From DATEEG01 sp035525055 (GTDB taxonomy: Bacteria; Actinomycetota; Acidimicrobiia; Spongiisociales; ZC4RG35), in contig DATLEZ010000022.1 of NCBI GenBank assembly GCA_035525055.1, forward strand, positions 1 to 51,351: a stretch of DNA of 51,351 nt, read 5' to 3'. How positions within the stretch are numbered: the stretch's first letter is position 1; the number at the start of each line of letters is the position of its first letter. Below the pieces are notes generated by a model. That model was not told where the DNA came from, did no database searches, and saw only the letters and a list, made by a program, of their open reading frames with translations. A program made the translations under genes and the position numbers. Below, piece by piece: positions 23,758-34,522 of this stretch.

Positions 23758-25561
23758 TCCCGGCGGTGGCAAGCGCGCATGGTGGATGGGTCTGGCCATC
23801 GTCGCCGGTCTCATCGTGTTCGCTTACGGCTTCGCCGAGACCGAAATCAATCTCGACCAGATTCGCTCAGAACCCCGACGCGAGGGCCTGGTGCGGATTC
23901 TGCGGTCGCTGGCCCGGCCGGAGCTGATCGAGTACGACCTCGAGGACACCATCACCGACTGGCCAGTCCTGATCCCGTGCCAGGAGGGCGCAACGACCTC
24001 GCCCCCACCCGGAGATGGCCGCTACCTGATAATGGACCCTCCCTGCGCTGAGCCAAGGGCCGAAGTGACCATCGAAGGCTTCGGGTTTTCGGCCAACCAA
24101 TTGGTACGCCTCTCCTTCGTCCCAGGGTCGGCTATCGAATTGCGCCTGGCCGACGTCCGGTCCGACGGCGATGGCCACTTCTCCGCGATTGTCCGTCTGC
24201 CAAACCGGCCCGACGAGAACGCTCAGGCCATTCGCGCCATCAGCAGTGAGCCGGTCGGGAGCCCTCGTTTCACAACGACTGCCCGGAACACACTCGAGAA
24301 GATCATCGAAACCGTCTTCATGGCCCTGGTCGCGACAACGTTTGCCACCCTGGTGGCGATTCCGCTCTCGTTCTTCGCGGCCCGCAACCTCATGGAGACC
24401 ATCACCAGCCCGCTCACCAATGTGGCTATCGGGCTAATCGCGGCGCCACTTGGAGTCGCAGCCGGTGTCCTCGCGGCCCGCGGTGCCTCAGAAGTTGCCG
24501 GGGTCCTCACGAACAACTCTCTCCTCGCCCTTCTCGGTCTGGTGGTCGCGCCGCTCATCGCGTTCCGATTCGTTCGAATCGCCCTTCCCGCAGAAGAGAC
24601 CGATCGCCCTACATCCGGTCAGCGGGCCATCCGAACAGTGCTGCTGGTCGTCTCCGCTCTTCTGGCGATCCTTGCCCTCTATCTCGCCGCCGACCTGCTG
24701 CAGGTCGGGGGCAATTGGGCACGGCCTTATCTCGGCCCGTTCGGATTCATGGCCCAGTTCTTCGCCACAGTTGGCGAGCTTCTGGAGTTCGGGGTGATTG
24801 TCGTTGCCACCCTGTTTGGAGCCGGTGCCCTGGTGATGCTCTCGAACCGACTCGGCCACAACCTCCGCCGTAGTCTTGCCCCAGGAGTGGTTCGTACGAT
24901 CAACGTTCCCCTCGCCATGGCGGCCGGTGCCCTGCTTGCGTGGCTGGTCGCCCGGGCAATCGCCTGGTTCTACGAGTGGATTGACCCAGCCAGGACAACC
25001 TGGATTCCCATCGCGTTCGGGGCCACCGTCGGCCTGCTCCTCGCTCTTCGGTCGATTCGCAAGGATGCCGTAAACGTCGGCCTCGGCACGTACTACGTAA
25101 CCCGGACCGTCTTCAACGTGCTCAGGGCCATTGAGCCACTGATCATGGCCATCGTGTTTGTCGTCTGGGTAGGCATCGGTCCTTTCGCAGGTGCATTGGC
25201 TCTGGGCCTGCACACGATCGCGGCTCTGGCCAAGCTGTATTCCGAACAGGTCGAAAGCATTTCGTCGGGTCCGCTCGAAGCGGTTCGGGCTACCGGGGCA
25301 AATCGCCTCCAGACCGTCGTCTATGCCGTCGTGCCCCAGATCATTCCGCCGTACATTTCGTTCACTATGTACCGCTGGGATATCAATGTCCGCATGTCCA
25401 CCATCATCGGCTTCGTCGGAGGTGGCGGCATCGGCTTCTTGCTCCAGCAGAACATCAACCTTCTCAACTATCGGGCTGCCGCTGCCCAGATCCTGGCGAT
25501 TGCGGTAGTGGTGTCGGCGATGGACTGGCTCAGTTCGAAGATCCGTCAGCGATATGTGTGA
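23750..25561 (+). CDS. phnE: Enlarged phosphonate ABC transporter permease with an outside domain and a membrane insertion
   Basis: This protein has 603 residues against about 260-290 for ordinary PhnE. It has one N-terminal membrane segment (about 12-30), then about 140 extracytoplasmic residues with a beta-rich stretch (VTIEGFGFSANQLVRLSFVP). PhnE-like first-half segments follow at about 175-215 (MALVATTFATLVAIPLSFFA, AARNLM). About 230 residues with roughly 5-6 extra membrane helices (215-445) precede the conserved second half (YYVTRTVFNVLRAIEPLIMA, then EAVRATGANRLQTVVYAVVP, the ATPase-coupling EAA loop). TTG start overlaps phnC. The split of the conserved halves by extra helices is unusual; similar long forms may exist in relatives. 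Confidence 0.85.
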   Translation: MADPGGGKRAWWMGLAIVAGLIVFAYGFAETEINLDQIRSEPRREGLVRILRSLARPELIEYDLEDTITDWPVLIPCQEGATTSPPPGDGRYLIMDPPCAEPRAEVTIEGFGFSANQLVRLSFVPGSAIELRLADVRSDGDGHFSAIVRLPNRPDENAQAIRAISSEPVGSPRFTTTARNTLEKIIETVFMALVATTFATLVAIPLSFFAARNLMETITSPLTNVAIGLIAAPLGVAAGVLAARGASEVAGVLTNNSLLALLGLVVAPLIAFRFVRIALPAEETDRPTSGQRAIRTVLLVVSALLAILALYLAADLLQVGGNWARPYLGPFGFMAQFFATVGELLEFGVIVVATLFGAGALVMLSNRLGHNLRRSLAPGVVRTINVPLAMAAGALLAWLVARAIAWFYEWIDPARTTWIPIAFGATVGLLLALRSIRKDAVNVGLGTYYVTRTVFNVLRAIEPLIMAIVFVVWVGIGPFAGALALGLHTIAALAKLYSEQVESISSGPLEAVRATGANRLQTVVYAVVPQIIPPYISFTMYRWDINVRMSTIIGFVGGGGIGFLLQQNINLLNYRAAAAQILAIAVVVSAMDWLSSKIRQRYV

Positions 25562-26571
25562 GCTTGACGATGGCTGACTTTTTGCGAAGACAACGGATCG
25601 AAAGGGAGAGGCTGGAGAACGATCTCCTCGCTCCGGCCGGCACTCGATCCGCTAACAGCAAGGGGCGAGAGGTTCCCGAAGAGCCCGACGAATACCGGAC
25701 CGCTTTCGAACGGGATCGCGACCGCATCGTTCACACCAAGGCCTTCCGCCGGCTCAAGCACAAGACCCAGGTGTTCATCAACCCTGAAGGGGATCACTTC
25801 GTAACCAGGCTGACCCACACTCTGCAGGTGACCCAGATCGGGAGGTCGATGGCGGTGGCCCTGGGCCTCAACGAGGCGCTGACCGAAGCGATCTGTCTCG
25901 GTCATGACGTCGGTCATTCCCCGTTCGGCCACACGGGCGAAGAGGCCCTGACTCCTTATGTAGGACACGATTGGCTGCATTCAGCCCACAGCGTTCGAGT
26001 GCTATCACTGCTGGAACCGCAGAACCTGACTTTCGAGGTCATCGACGGGATCAGGGCGCATTCCTGGCGGGTCGACCCGCCTCCCTCCACTCCCGAGGGC
26101 TACCTGTGCCGCTATGCCGATCGAATCGCCTATCTGACTCATGACGTGGCCGACGCCATCCGGGCTGGAATCCTCGGTCTTTCGGATGTGCCGCCAGCGG
26201 CGCTCAACCGTTTCGGATCGACGAGCAGGGACTGGATCAACCAGATGATCAGGGCCGTCATTGACCATACGGTTGCCAACGGAAGCGTCGGCATGGACGC
26301 CGAGACGATGGCGGTCATGCACGACCTCCGTCAGTTCATGTTCGACAACGTCTATCTGCGACCGGAGGCCGAAGAGCAGAAACAGAGAGCCATCACGGTG
26401 ATCTCCAACCTGATCGACTACTTCACGCATCACCCCGACGAAGTACCGGAGGGCACCACCGTCGAAGGCTCCGACCCGGTAACCGCCGCCATTGATTTCG
26501 TAGCCGGCATGACCGACCGCTACGCCATCCAAACTCACGACCGCCTGTTCAGACCGACACTCTTCGACTAA
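25558..26571 (+). CDS. dgt: dNTP triphosphohydrolase (Dgt-like HD protein)
   Basis: This 333-337-residue HD-domain enzyme hydrolyses dNTPs to deoxynucleoside and triphosphate. Motifs are ERDRDRIVHTKAFRRLKHKT, VTRLTHTLQVTQIGRSMAVA (first His), CLGHDVGHSPFGHTGEEALT (HD metal pair) and YLCRYADRIAYLTHDVADAI (last Asp). This matches the shorter bacterial Dgt group, which often controls dNTP pools and phage DNA. Start is GTG at 25558, overlapping the phnE stop, or ATG at 25570. Operon position with phn genes suggests cotranscription only. Confidence 0.88.
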   Translation: MSLTMADFLRRQRIERERLENDLLAPAGTRSANSKGREVPEEPDEYRTAFERDRDRIVHTKAFRRLKHKTQVFINPEGDHFVTRLTHTLQVTQIGRSMAVALGLNEALTEAICLGHDVGHSPFGHTGEEALTPYVGHDWLHSAHSVRVLSLLEPQNLTFEVIDGIRAHSWRVDPPPSTPEGYLCRYADRIAYLTHDVADAIRAGILGLSDVPPAALNRFGSTSRDWINQMIRAVIDHTVANGSVGMDAETMAVMHDLRQFMFDNVYLRPEAEEQKQRAITVISNLIDYFTHHPDEVPEGTTVEGSDPVTAAIDFVAGMTDRYAIQTHDRLFRPTLFD

Positions 26572-26625
26572 CTGGGTGGTTGAAGCAAACGTCCTTTCCT
26601 CCCTCGGCCGAAGGCCGGGGAAGGT

Positions 26626-26649
26626 GGCCCGCCAACTAGTTGGCGGGCC
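26626..26649. terminator. Bidirectional terminator, perfect 24-base palindrome
   Basis: GGCCCGCCAACTAGTTGGCGGGCC is fully palindromic and lies between the convergent dgt and thiolase genes. A smaller hairpin (CGGCC-GAA-GGCCG) precedes it near 26605. No T-tract is present on either side. Confidence 0.65.
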
Positions 26650-26681
26650 GGAGGGGGCATGGTGAACCCGTCCGACTTCGT

Positions 26682-27869
26682 CTAAACCAACTCGACCGAA
26701 GTCACCGTCCCGCCGCCGGTACCGTGGCATATTGCCGCGATGCCCGCGCCCATCTGACAGCGACGAAGGGCATGGATCAGAGTCACCATGATCCGGGCGC
26801 CTGAGCAGCCGATCGGGTGTCCCAGAGCGATGGCGCCGCCGTTGACATTGAGCTTCTCGATGGGCACATCGAGGCGTCTCGTGAACAGGACGCTGTTGAC
26901 AGCGAAAGCCTCGTTGTTTTCGAACAGATCGAAGTCGGCGATCGATTTGCCCTGCCGTTTCAGGAGCTTGTCGACAGCCGGAATCGGTGCCTCGGCAAAA
27001 CGGTAAGGCTCTCCGGCCGCCCAGGCCGATCCCGTGATCCGGGCAAGCGGCTTCAGACCGTGCTCGTTCACTGCACGTTCCGAAGCCAGGATCAGTGCGG
27101 CGGCACCGTCTGAGATCTGGCTGGTGTTGCCGGCAGTGAGAGTGCCGTCGGACCGGAAGGCTGGTCTCAGAGCAGACAGCGACTCGACGGTCGTGTCGGG
27201 TCGGACTCCCTCGTCGACTGTCAACTGCTTGGTCTGCTTTCGGTCCAAATAGTCGACCGGAACAATCTCATCGCCGAACGCGCCCGACTCGGCTGCGGCT
27301 GCTGCTCTTCGATGGGACAAGGCTGCAATGTCATCCAACTCGGTTCGGGTGACCCCTTCCTCGGCAATGAGTCGCTCGGTTTGCTCCCCCATTGCTTCTC
27401 CCGACTCGGGATCGGAGAGTCCGTCCCGGGCCATCACGTCGAGCATCAACACCCCGACCGGCGCGTACTTATGACCCCAGCGGGTTCCGGCATCCTGATA
27501 GAAGCCGGTCGAAGACATCGTCTCCATCCCGCCGGCGAGAACGAGGTCAACCTCACCGGCCCGGATCTGGGAAGCGGCGGTCATCACCGCGGCCATGCCC
27601 GAAGAGCAGACCATGTCAACCGCCAGGGCATCGACGTGCCTAGGGATCCCGGCGGCGAAAGCGGCCTGTCGGGGCACCAGTTGTCCGTGGCCAGCCCGCA
27701 AGACGTGGCCCATGATCACGAGGTCGAGATCGTGTCCGTCGACTGCCGCCCTGTCGAGTGCAGCGGCCATGACCGGACCCGCCAAAGCAGGAGGCACGAG
27801 ATCCTTTAAGGCACCACCAAACCGGCCAATAGCCGACCGCACTGCCGATACGACAAACACATCGGGCAT
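26682..27869 (-). CDS. Thiolase (acetyl-CoA acetyltransferase type)
   Basis: The protein has 395 residues. The nucleophile Cys is C88 in DMVCSSGMAAV, the conserved NVNGGAIALGHPIGCSGARI carries the active-site His, and a second Cys is in ICHGTGGGTV. The usual C-terminal motif is CIGGGMG, so CHGTGGG is a variant that keeps the acid/base Cys. Other elements are the N-terminal SAVRSAIGRFGG and the FENNEAFAV motif. Thiolases join or split acyl-CoAs; the shorter VDMVCSSGM form and length fit the biosynthetic acetoacetyl-CoA type, but degradative use is possible. No beta-oxidation genes adjoin. Confidence 0.88.
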   Translation of the reverse strand: MPDVFVVSAVRSAIGRFGGALKDLVPPALAGPVMAAALDRAAVDGHDLDLVIMGHVLRAGHGQLVPRQAAFAAGIPRHVDALAVDMVCSSGMAAVMTAASQIRAGEVDLVLAGGMETMSSTGFYQDAGTRWGHKYAPVGVLMLDVMARDGLSDPESGEAMGEQTERLIAEEGVTRTELDDIAALSHRRAAAAAESGAFGDEIVPVDYLDRKQTKQLTVDEGVRPDTTVESLSALRPAFRSDGTLTAGNTSQISDGAAALILASERAVNEHGLKPLARITGSAWAAGEPYRFAEAPIPAVDKLLKRQGKSIADFDLFENNEAFAVNSVLFTRRLDVPIEKLNVNGGAIALGHPIGCSGARIMVTLIHALRRCQMGAGIAAICHGTGGGTVTSVELV

Positions 27870-28044
27870 ATCTGGAAGCTAACAGGCCGTTGGTCGATGG
27901 CGACTCGGTCCGTAATTTGGCGGACGGCGATCACGATCCCCGAAATCTGGCGCAAGGCGAACGACAGGTGTTCGTCCTGGACGAATTGGCCGTAGACCTG
28001 TCCGTGGCGCGCCAAATTTGCGGTGGGTGGGGAGTCGGTTCACC

Positions 28045-28827
28045 CTACGGCAAGGCGAGGCGGAGGATGTCGCCGTTGAACGTCACCCTGGTCGGATCGG
28101 GCACCTGTGCTCCTGGACTTGCCATCAGGCTGTCGGCAGCCTTCACGACGAATCCAGCGTCGATCAGCAGGGGGAACACCGGGTGAAGGTCACTGAGGTG
28201 GAGATTCATCCGGCGGTCTCCCCGGTCAGCCGTCCAAGCCACGACCGCGGTCAATACTCCGATCGGGTCGCCGGCAAGGGGCACCACGCTCGACTCGATG
28301 TCATCCGCCGCGACTGCTGCATGTCCTCCTCCCGAGTCGAGGAATCTGCAACGCAGGTCGTCGCGGAGGTGCGGAAGGTCGGATTCCTCCACCGGATACC
28401 CGCTTGCTTCGAACACCTGGCCCTCGCCTCGATCGATCCGGGCCGGATCTCCTTCCAGATAGTGACAGTCCCACTTCACTTCCATGCCGAAGCGGGCGTA
28501 GAGGGCTCTCGCCTTGGAATCAAAGGAAGCGAGGGTCATCACCGGACGATCGCCGGGCACCAATCGTGACAGAAGTCCGGTGCCCACTCCCTGACCCTGA
28601 TGGTCGGGGTCGACAAAGCAGTCCGACACCACGGTGGTTTCTCCGACCTGGCGCACTCCGGCGAATCCGACCAGCCGGTCGTCGATCGTCGCCACCATCA
28701 TCGACCCGGTTCGGAGCACGTGACCGAACCAGTGGTTGTCGTTGAATGCGTCCCACGAATCGGCGGCCCACCAGATCCGGTGGACATCAGGGAGATCATC
28801 GCTGGTCGCGGGCCGAAAGTCGATCAT
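28045..28827 (-). CDS. GNAT-family acetyltransferase with a second C-terminal domain
   Basis: The protein has about 260 residues from the ATG at 28827 (MIDFRPATSDDLPDVHRIWW). The GNAT core has VATIDDRLVGFAGVRQVG and the acetyl-CoA loop DPDHQGQGVGTGLLSRLV. The second half (about 125-260) is unlike the core and could be a degenerate second GNAT fold, as in known tandem GNAT proteins. It ends DPTRVTFNGDILRLALP. Substrate is unknown. The 175-base gap to the thiolase holds two inverted AATTTGGCG-like pieces of uncertain meaning (near 27914 and 28009). Divergent from the next ABC operon. Confidence 0.8.
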   Translation of the reverse strand: MIDFRPATSDDLPDVHRIWWAADSWDAFNDNHWFGHVLRTGSMMVATIDDRLVGFAGVRQVGETTVVSDCFVDPDHQGQGVGTGLLSRLVPGDRPVMTLASFDSKARALYARFGMEVKWDCHYLEGDPARIDRGEGQVFEASGYPVEESDLPHLRDDLRCRFLDSGGGHAAVAADDIESSVVPLAGDPIGVLTAVVAWTADRGDRRMNLHLSDLHPVFPLLIDAGFVVKAADSLMASPGAQVPDPTRVTFNGDILRLALP

Positions 28828-28923
28828 CCGGTCATTCTGGACTGGATCACTTCGACGAGGGCGACACGCCGAAATGGGTAACTTTTGGCACATTCAATCG
28901 ACTCGGCCTCATAGAGTCGGACT

Positions 28924-28940
28924 GCTCCCGAACCGGGAGC
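28924..28940 (+). promoter_or_regulatory. Leader hairpin before the amino-acid ABC operon
   Basis: GCTCCCG and CGGGAGC pair around AAC just ahead of the strong AGGAGG ribosome binding site (near 28946). It may affect translation of the abundant binding protein. Confidence 0.45.
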
Positions 28941-28959
28941 CCAATAGGAGGTATACGGC

Positions 28960-29814
28960 ATGAAAGCCCGTCTTTGGACGATTCTGTTGCTAACCGCGTT
29001 TGTCGTGGCAGCCTGTGGTGGCTCCGATGGCGGCACCGGCGGGGACGATCTGCTGGCGCAGATCGTGGCCGACGGTGAAATCGTGGTTTCGACCGATCCC
29101 GCCTACCCGCCGCAGTCGGAGTTGAACCCCGCAACCAATGAGTACGAGGGATTCGACATCGACGTCGCCAACGAGATCGCCAGCCGGCTGGGCGTGACAG
29201 TCAGGTGGGAAACCCCGGCATGGGAGGCAATCACCTCGGGCAACTGGCAGGATCGGTGGCAGATGAGCGTGGGCTCGATGACAGTGACCAGCGAACGAGC
29301 CGAAGTGCTCAACTTCGCACCTGCCTACTACTACACACCCGCCGCGGTAGCGGTCCACGCGGACAACACAACCATCACCAACCTCGAGACTGACCTCGAT
29401 GGCGCCACTGTTGGCGCCTGCGCAGGATGCACCTACGACTTCTTCCTTCAGAAGACGCTCGAGATCCCCGGCTACACCTTCAACTTCATCATCGACGACG
29501 CCGAGATCGTGACCTACGACACCGACTCCACGGTCGTATCGGACCTCGCCATCGGAGACGGCGATCGTCTCGACGCAGCTATCTCGTCGTTAACGGTGCT
29601 GGAGGGTGCCATAGCCGATGGTGTCCCGATCAAGGTTGTCGGGGAACCAATCTTCTACGAGCCGTTGGCTGCGGCCTTCGACAAGGCCTCCACCCTCGAT
29701 GGCACATCGCTCCTGGCTCGGGTGAGTGAGATCGTCGATGAGATGCACGCCGACGGGACCATGGCGGAGTTGTCGATGGAGTGGTTCGGCGTCGACTTCA
29801 CAATCTCCGGATAA
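28960..29814 (+). CDS. Polar amino-acid ABC transporter substrate-binding lipoprotein
   Basis: This 284-residue protein has a lipoprotein signal MKARLWTILLLTAFVVAAC with a VAAC lipobox (Cys 19). The SBP_bac_3 domain shows VADGEIVVSTDPAYPPQSEL, EGFDIDVANEIASRLGVTVR, the WQMSVGSMTVTSERAEVLNF motif (ligand Arg) and a VGACAGCTYDFFLQK stretch in place of the usual VGVQ.GT loop. It captures an amino acid or related small acid outside the cell. AGGAGG ribosome binding site. The stop overlaps the permease start by one base. Confidence 0.9.
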   Translation: MKARLWTILLLTAFVVAACGGSDGGTGGDDLLAQIVADGEIVVSTDPAYPPQSELNPATNEYEGFDIDVANEIASRLGVTVRWETPAWEAITSGNWQDRWQMSVGSMTVTSERAEVLNFAPAYYYTPAAVAVHADNTTITNLETDLDGATVGACAGCTYDFFLQKTLEIPGYTFNFIIDDAEIVTYDTDSTVVSDLAIGDGDRLDAAISSLTVLEGAIADGVPIKVVGEPIFYEPLAAAFDKASTLDGTSLLARVSEIVDEMHADGTMAELSMEWFGVDFTISG

Positions 29815-30692
29815 TGAATCCGACCGACCCCAAGGTGGATAGGCGCAGAAGGGAGGCGCTCGCGATGGCGAGCGCCTCCGTGCCTTTCAAGTTCAAGCTG
29901 GCAGCGGTGTGGCTGGCATTGTTCGGCCTGGTAGCAGTGCTTTTCGCCCTTTCCGGCTTCGACACGGCCTGGATGTCGGAGAACGTCGCGTTTATCGCCG
30001 GCGGGCTGCGGGTGACTGTCTTCATCGCGGTGGTCGCCATCGCGTTGGCGATAACCCTGGCTCTCCTCGGGGCCCTGGGAAGGCTTTCCAACAACCCGAT
30101 CGCTTTCGGCGTGTCCGGGTTCTACACCTCGTTTTTCCGAGGCACCCCTCTCATCGTTCAGATGTTCCTCATCTACCTCGCCCTGCCGCAGATCGGTCGC
30201 AACGGGCCTCCGTGGCTCCGAGACCTGTTGATTCTCGATGCGGTGCCGGCCGGCATCCTCGCCCTCGGCCTCAATTACGGTGCCTACATGACCGAGATCT
30301 TCCGCGGCGGCATTCAATCGGTAGGCGGCGGTCAGGCAGAGGCCGCCGAAGCGCTGGGGATGAACTACTTCCAGAAGCTCCGAAGAGTCATTCTTCCCCA
30401 GGCAGTGCGCGTGATCATTCCACCTACCGGCAACGAGTTCATCGCGATGATGAAGGACACCGCTCTCGTCAGCTTCCTAGGTGCGACCGCCAGCCAGCTC
30501 GAAATCTTCCGGCGAGCTCAACTGCTGGGTCGGGCCGACAACCGCAATCTCGAAGCACTGATCGTGTCGGCGGCGATCTACTGGCTGCTGACCAGCATCT
30601 TCACCTATTTCCAGGGACGGTTGGAGAAACGGATTTCGACCGGCTACGTGCGAACGGGCGGTACCCCTGATCGGATCCCCGCAAATGGCTGA
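29814..30692 (+). CDS. Polar amino-acid ABC transporter permease
   Basis: This 292-residue permease of the HisM/GltK type starts at 29814 (MNPTDPKVDRRRREALAMAS), where ATG shares an A with the upstream stop. Five to six membrane helices follow, with TSFFRGTPLIVQMFLIYLAL near the middle and the EAA loop AEAAEALGMNYFQKLRRVIL that docks to the ATPase, then PPTGNEFIAMMKDTALVSFL. A single permease gene suggests a homodimer. Its end overlaps the ATPase start by 8 bases. Confidence 0.92.
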   Translation: MNPTDPKVDRRRREALAMASASVPFKFKLAAVWLALFGLVAVLFALSGFDTAWMSENVAFIAGGLRVTVFIAVVAIALAITLALLGALGRLSNNPIAFGVSGFYTSFFRGTPLIVQMFLIYLALPQIGRNGPPWLRDLLILDAVPAGILALGLNYGAYMTEIFRGGIQSVGGGQAEAAEALGMNYFQKLRRVILPQAVRVIIPPTGNEFIAMMKDTALVSFLGATASQLEIFRRAQLLGRADNRNLEALIVSAAIYWLLTSIFTYFQGRLEKRISTGYVRTGGTPDRIPANG

Positions 30693-31440
30693 CGCAGTTG
30701 TACGAGTAGAGGGTTTACGAAAGACCTTTGGCCATTTCGAGGTCCTCAAGGGAATCGACATGGAAGTCACCAAAGGCGAGGTGGTGGTCATCTTCGGTCG
30801 CTCGGGCTCCGGGAAGAGCACCTTGCTCCGATGCGTCAATTTCCTGGAAGACCCCACTGAAGGGACCATCGAAGTCGCTGGTATCCGGTTGACCGGTGGG
30901 CATCGGACCAGAACCAAGCGTGAGCAGATCCGCAGGTTGCGAGTGCACGCGGGAATGGTCTTCCAGGACTTCCAGCTATTTCCGCACATGACCACGTTGC
31001 AAAACGTCATGGAAGGGCCAGTCACCGTGAAGAAACTCGACCCCGAGGTTGCCAGGGTCGAAGCAATGAAATACCTTGATCAGGTTGGGCTGGCCGCCAA
31101 GGCCGACGAACATCCGATCCGGCTGTCCGGGGGCCAGAAGCAGCGTGTGGCAATAGCCCGGGCGCTCGCCATGGAGCCAGATGTGCTCTTGTTCGACGAG
31201 CCCACGTCAGCCCTCGACCCGGAGCTGACCGGCGAGGTTCTGGCGGTGATGAAGGAACTATCAACCGAGTTCCACAAAACCATGATGGTGGTCACCCACG
31301 AGATGGGATTCGCCCGCGAGGTTTGCAACAGGATGTGCTTCTTCCACGAGGGGATCATCCTCGAACAGGGGCCGCCTGCTCAGATGTTCAGCGCCCCCCG
31401 CTTCGACGAGACCAAGCGGTTCCTGCAAGCAGTTCTCTAG
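30685..31440 (+). CDS. Polar amino-acid ABC transporter ATP-binding protein (GlnQ-type)
   Basis: This 251-residue ATPase has Walker A IFGRSGSGKSTLLRCVNFLE, Q-loop GMVFQDFQLFPHMTTLQNVM, signature IRLSGGQKQRVAIARALAME, Walker B VLLFDEPTSALDPEL and switch VTHEMGFAREVCNRMCFFHE. An insertion GGHRTRTKREQIRRLRVHAG before the Q-loop is seen in many GlnQ/HisP proteins. It completes the binding protein-permease-ATPase operon. Confidence 0.94.
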   Translation: MADAVVRVEGLRKTFGHFEVLKGIDMEVTKGEVVVIFGRSGSGKSTLLRCVNFLEDPTEGTIEVAGIRLTGGHRTRTKREQIRRLRVHAGMVFQDFQLFPHMTTLQNVMEGPVTVKKLDPEVARVEAMKYLDQVGLAAKADEHPIRLSGGQKQRVAIARALAMEPDVLLFDEPTSALDPELTGEVLAVMKELSTEFHKTMMVVTHEMGFAREVCNRMCFFHEGIILEQGPPAQMFSAPRFDETKRFLQAVL

Positions 31441-31442
31441 AT

Positions 31443-31519
31443 CCCAAGTCTCAAGCCCCAAGCCCGACCCTTGCGCAGGGGCGTCTCACGTCTCACGTCA
31501 GGAGGCTTGGGACTCAAGA
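31443..31519. repeat. Mixed 7-base repeat array, CAAGTCT and CTCACGT classes
   Basis: A left arm (CCCAAGTCTCAAGCCCCAAG) pairs with a right arm (GGCTTGGGACTCAAG) at about 31503-31517. Between them is a short GCGCAGG hairpin-like spacer and two copies of CTCACGT (31485-31498). This fills the gap between the ATPase stop and the end of the convergent acs. Confidence 0.75.
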
Positions 31520-31533
31520 ATTGACGCCGCTCC

Positions 31534-33489
<1,956 letters not shown>

Positions 33490-33546
33490 GTTGCGACTCC
33501 TCATTCCTGTTGCCAACCCCGATTGGTTCAGAAACCTAATGCCCAA

Positions 33547-33579
33547 GGAACCTGAATAGCGCTGGGTGGGACAGGTTCC
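33547..33579 (-). terminator. Possible terminator between the DMT transporter and acs
   Basis: GGAACCTG and CAGGTTCC form a perfect 8-bp stem around 17 bases, between the end of the minus-strand transporter gene and the acs start. Confidence 0.4.
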
Positions 33580-33616
33580 CTGATCGGACGCCGGTATTAC
33601 AGCAATGGAGAACGGC

Positions 33617-34051
33617 TTACCTCAGGACCAGATAGGTTCCGACGCCGAGCAGGGCGAACCCGACGACCTTGCCCAGGTCGATCGGGTCCACTGCGGCCCC
33701 AAGAAGCCCGAAGTGGTTGATGACCGCTCCGACCACGAACTGGCTGACCGTAATCAGCACCAGGGCGGGTACCAGACCCAGGTCGCCCACGGATAGTGAA
33801 AGGGTGCCAATGATGACAAGGCCCAGAAGCCCGGCGCCATACACGTACCAGGGCAGCCCGGTTGCCGTCCCGAGGCTGCCGCCACGGGCGAGGAGCATAA
33901 CCAGACCAATTACGACTCCGCCCGAGAAATAGGTGATGAAGGTCGACTCGAGCGTGCCCATTTGCCGCTGCATCACTCCCGTGAACTGCGCTTGCACCGC
34001 CACCGCCACCCCGCAAAGCACTGCCGCCCCAACGACCAGACCCGACCTCAT
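33617..34051 (-). CDS. DMT-superfamily (YdcZ-type) membrane transporter, one repeat
   Basis: This 144-residue protein has five hydrophobic helices: VVGAAVLCGVAVAVQAQFTG, ITYFSGGVVIGLVMLLA, YGAGLLGLVIIGTLSLS, ALVLITVSQFVVGAVINHFG and VVGFALLGVGTYLVLR. This half-size pattern fits the YdcZ/DUF606 group of DMT transporters, thought to work as dimers. The ATG at 34051 is preferred because GGAGG lies 5 bases upstream. Cargo is unknown. Divergent from the small membrane protein at 34130. Confidence 0.8.
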   Translation of the reverse strand: MRSGLVVGAAVLCGVAVAVQAQFTGVMQRQMGTLESTFITYFSGGVVIGLVMLLARGGSLGTATGLPWYVYGAGLLGLVIIGTLSLSVGDLGLVPALVLITVSQFVVGAVINHFGLLGAAVDPIDLGKVVGFALLGVGTYLVLR

Positions 34052-34129
34052 GAATACCTCCACACCGCGTTCACATCTCCTTCACAGCCGGCCGCCACAG
34101 TTTGGCTATGTCCAGAACAAGGAGAGTCA

Positions 34130-34522
34130 ATGAATAGGACAGCGCGACTACTGGCGATCTTGCTGACAGTTGTGATCGTCGGGGTCGGAATCTACGCCGC
34201 CTACGAGACGGGCTTCGACAACGGGGCCGTGGCGGCCACGGTTGCCGGGGATAACGGAGCCAGCACAGTCGTCGTCCCGATCGGCGGTTTCAGAGGTCCT
34301 TATGGTTGGCATGGCGGGTTTGGGTTCTTCCCGTTCTTCCCAATTTTGTTCTTCATCCTCATCTTCAGTCTGTTCCGGCCCTGGCGCTGGGGTGGCGGGC
34401 CCCGCCGGGGATCGAACGGCGGGAGCGGATGGGGACCTTCTCGCGAAATGATGGAGGAGCGAATGAACGAATGGCACAAGCAGGCCCACAATGAGGGCGA
34501 TGCCAACCGTCCTGGTAGTTGA
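34130..34522 (+). CDS. Small Gly/Phe-rich membrane protein coupled to a two-component system
   Basis: This 130-residue protein has ATG at 34130 behind GGAG at proper spacing. One N-terminal membrane segment (ARLLAILLTVVIVGVGIYAA), a short external part rich in Gly, a second hydrophobic stretch (GFFPFFPILFFILIFSLF) and a cytoplasmic Gly/Arg tail ending in a Glu/Met-rich helix (MMEERMNEWHKQ). Such small proteins often precede OmpR-type two-component genes. Its end overlaps the response regulator start by about 23-32 bases, so the three genes are coupled. It might be an accessory sensor; this is inference. Confidence 0.75.
   Translation: MNRTARLLAILLTVVIVGVGIYAAYETGFDNGAVAATVAGDNGASTVVVPIGGFRGPYGWHGGFGFFPFFPILFFILIFSLFRPWRWGGGPRRGSNGGSGWGPSREMMEERMNEWHKQAHNEGDANRPGS

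Noticed and set aside
27914..28020. Inverted AATTTGGCG / CGCCAAATT pieces between thiolase and GNAT genes as operators
   Set aside because: They are ~95 bases apart, imperfect, and have no nearby regulator gene; chance cannot be excluded.
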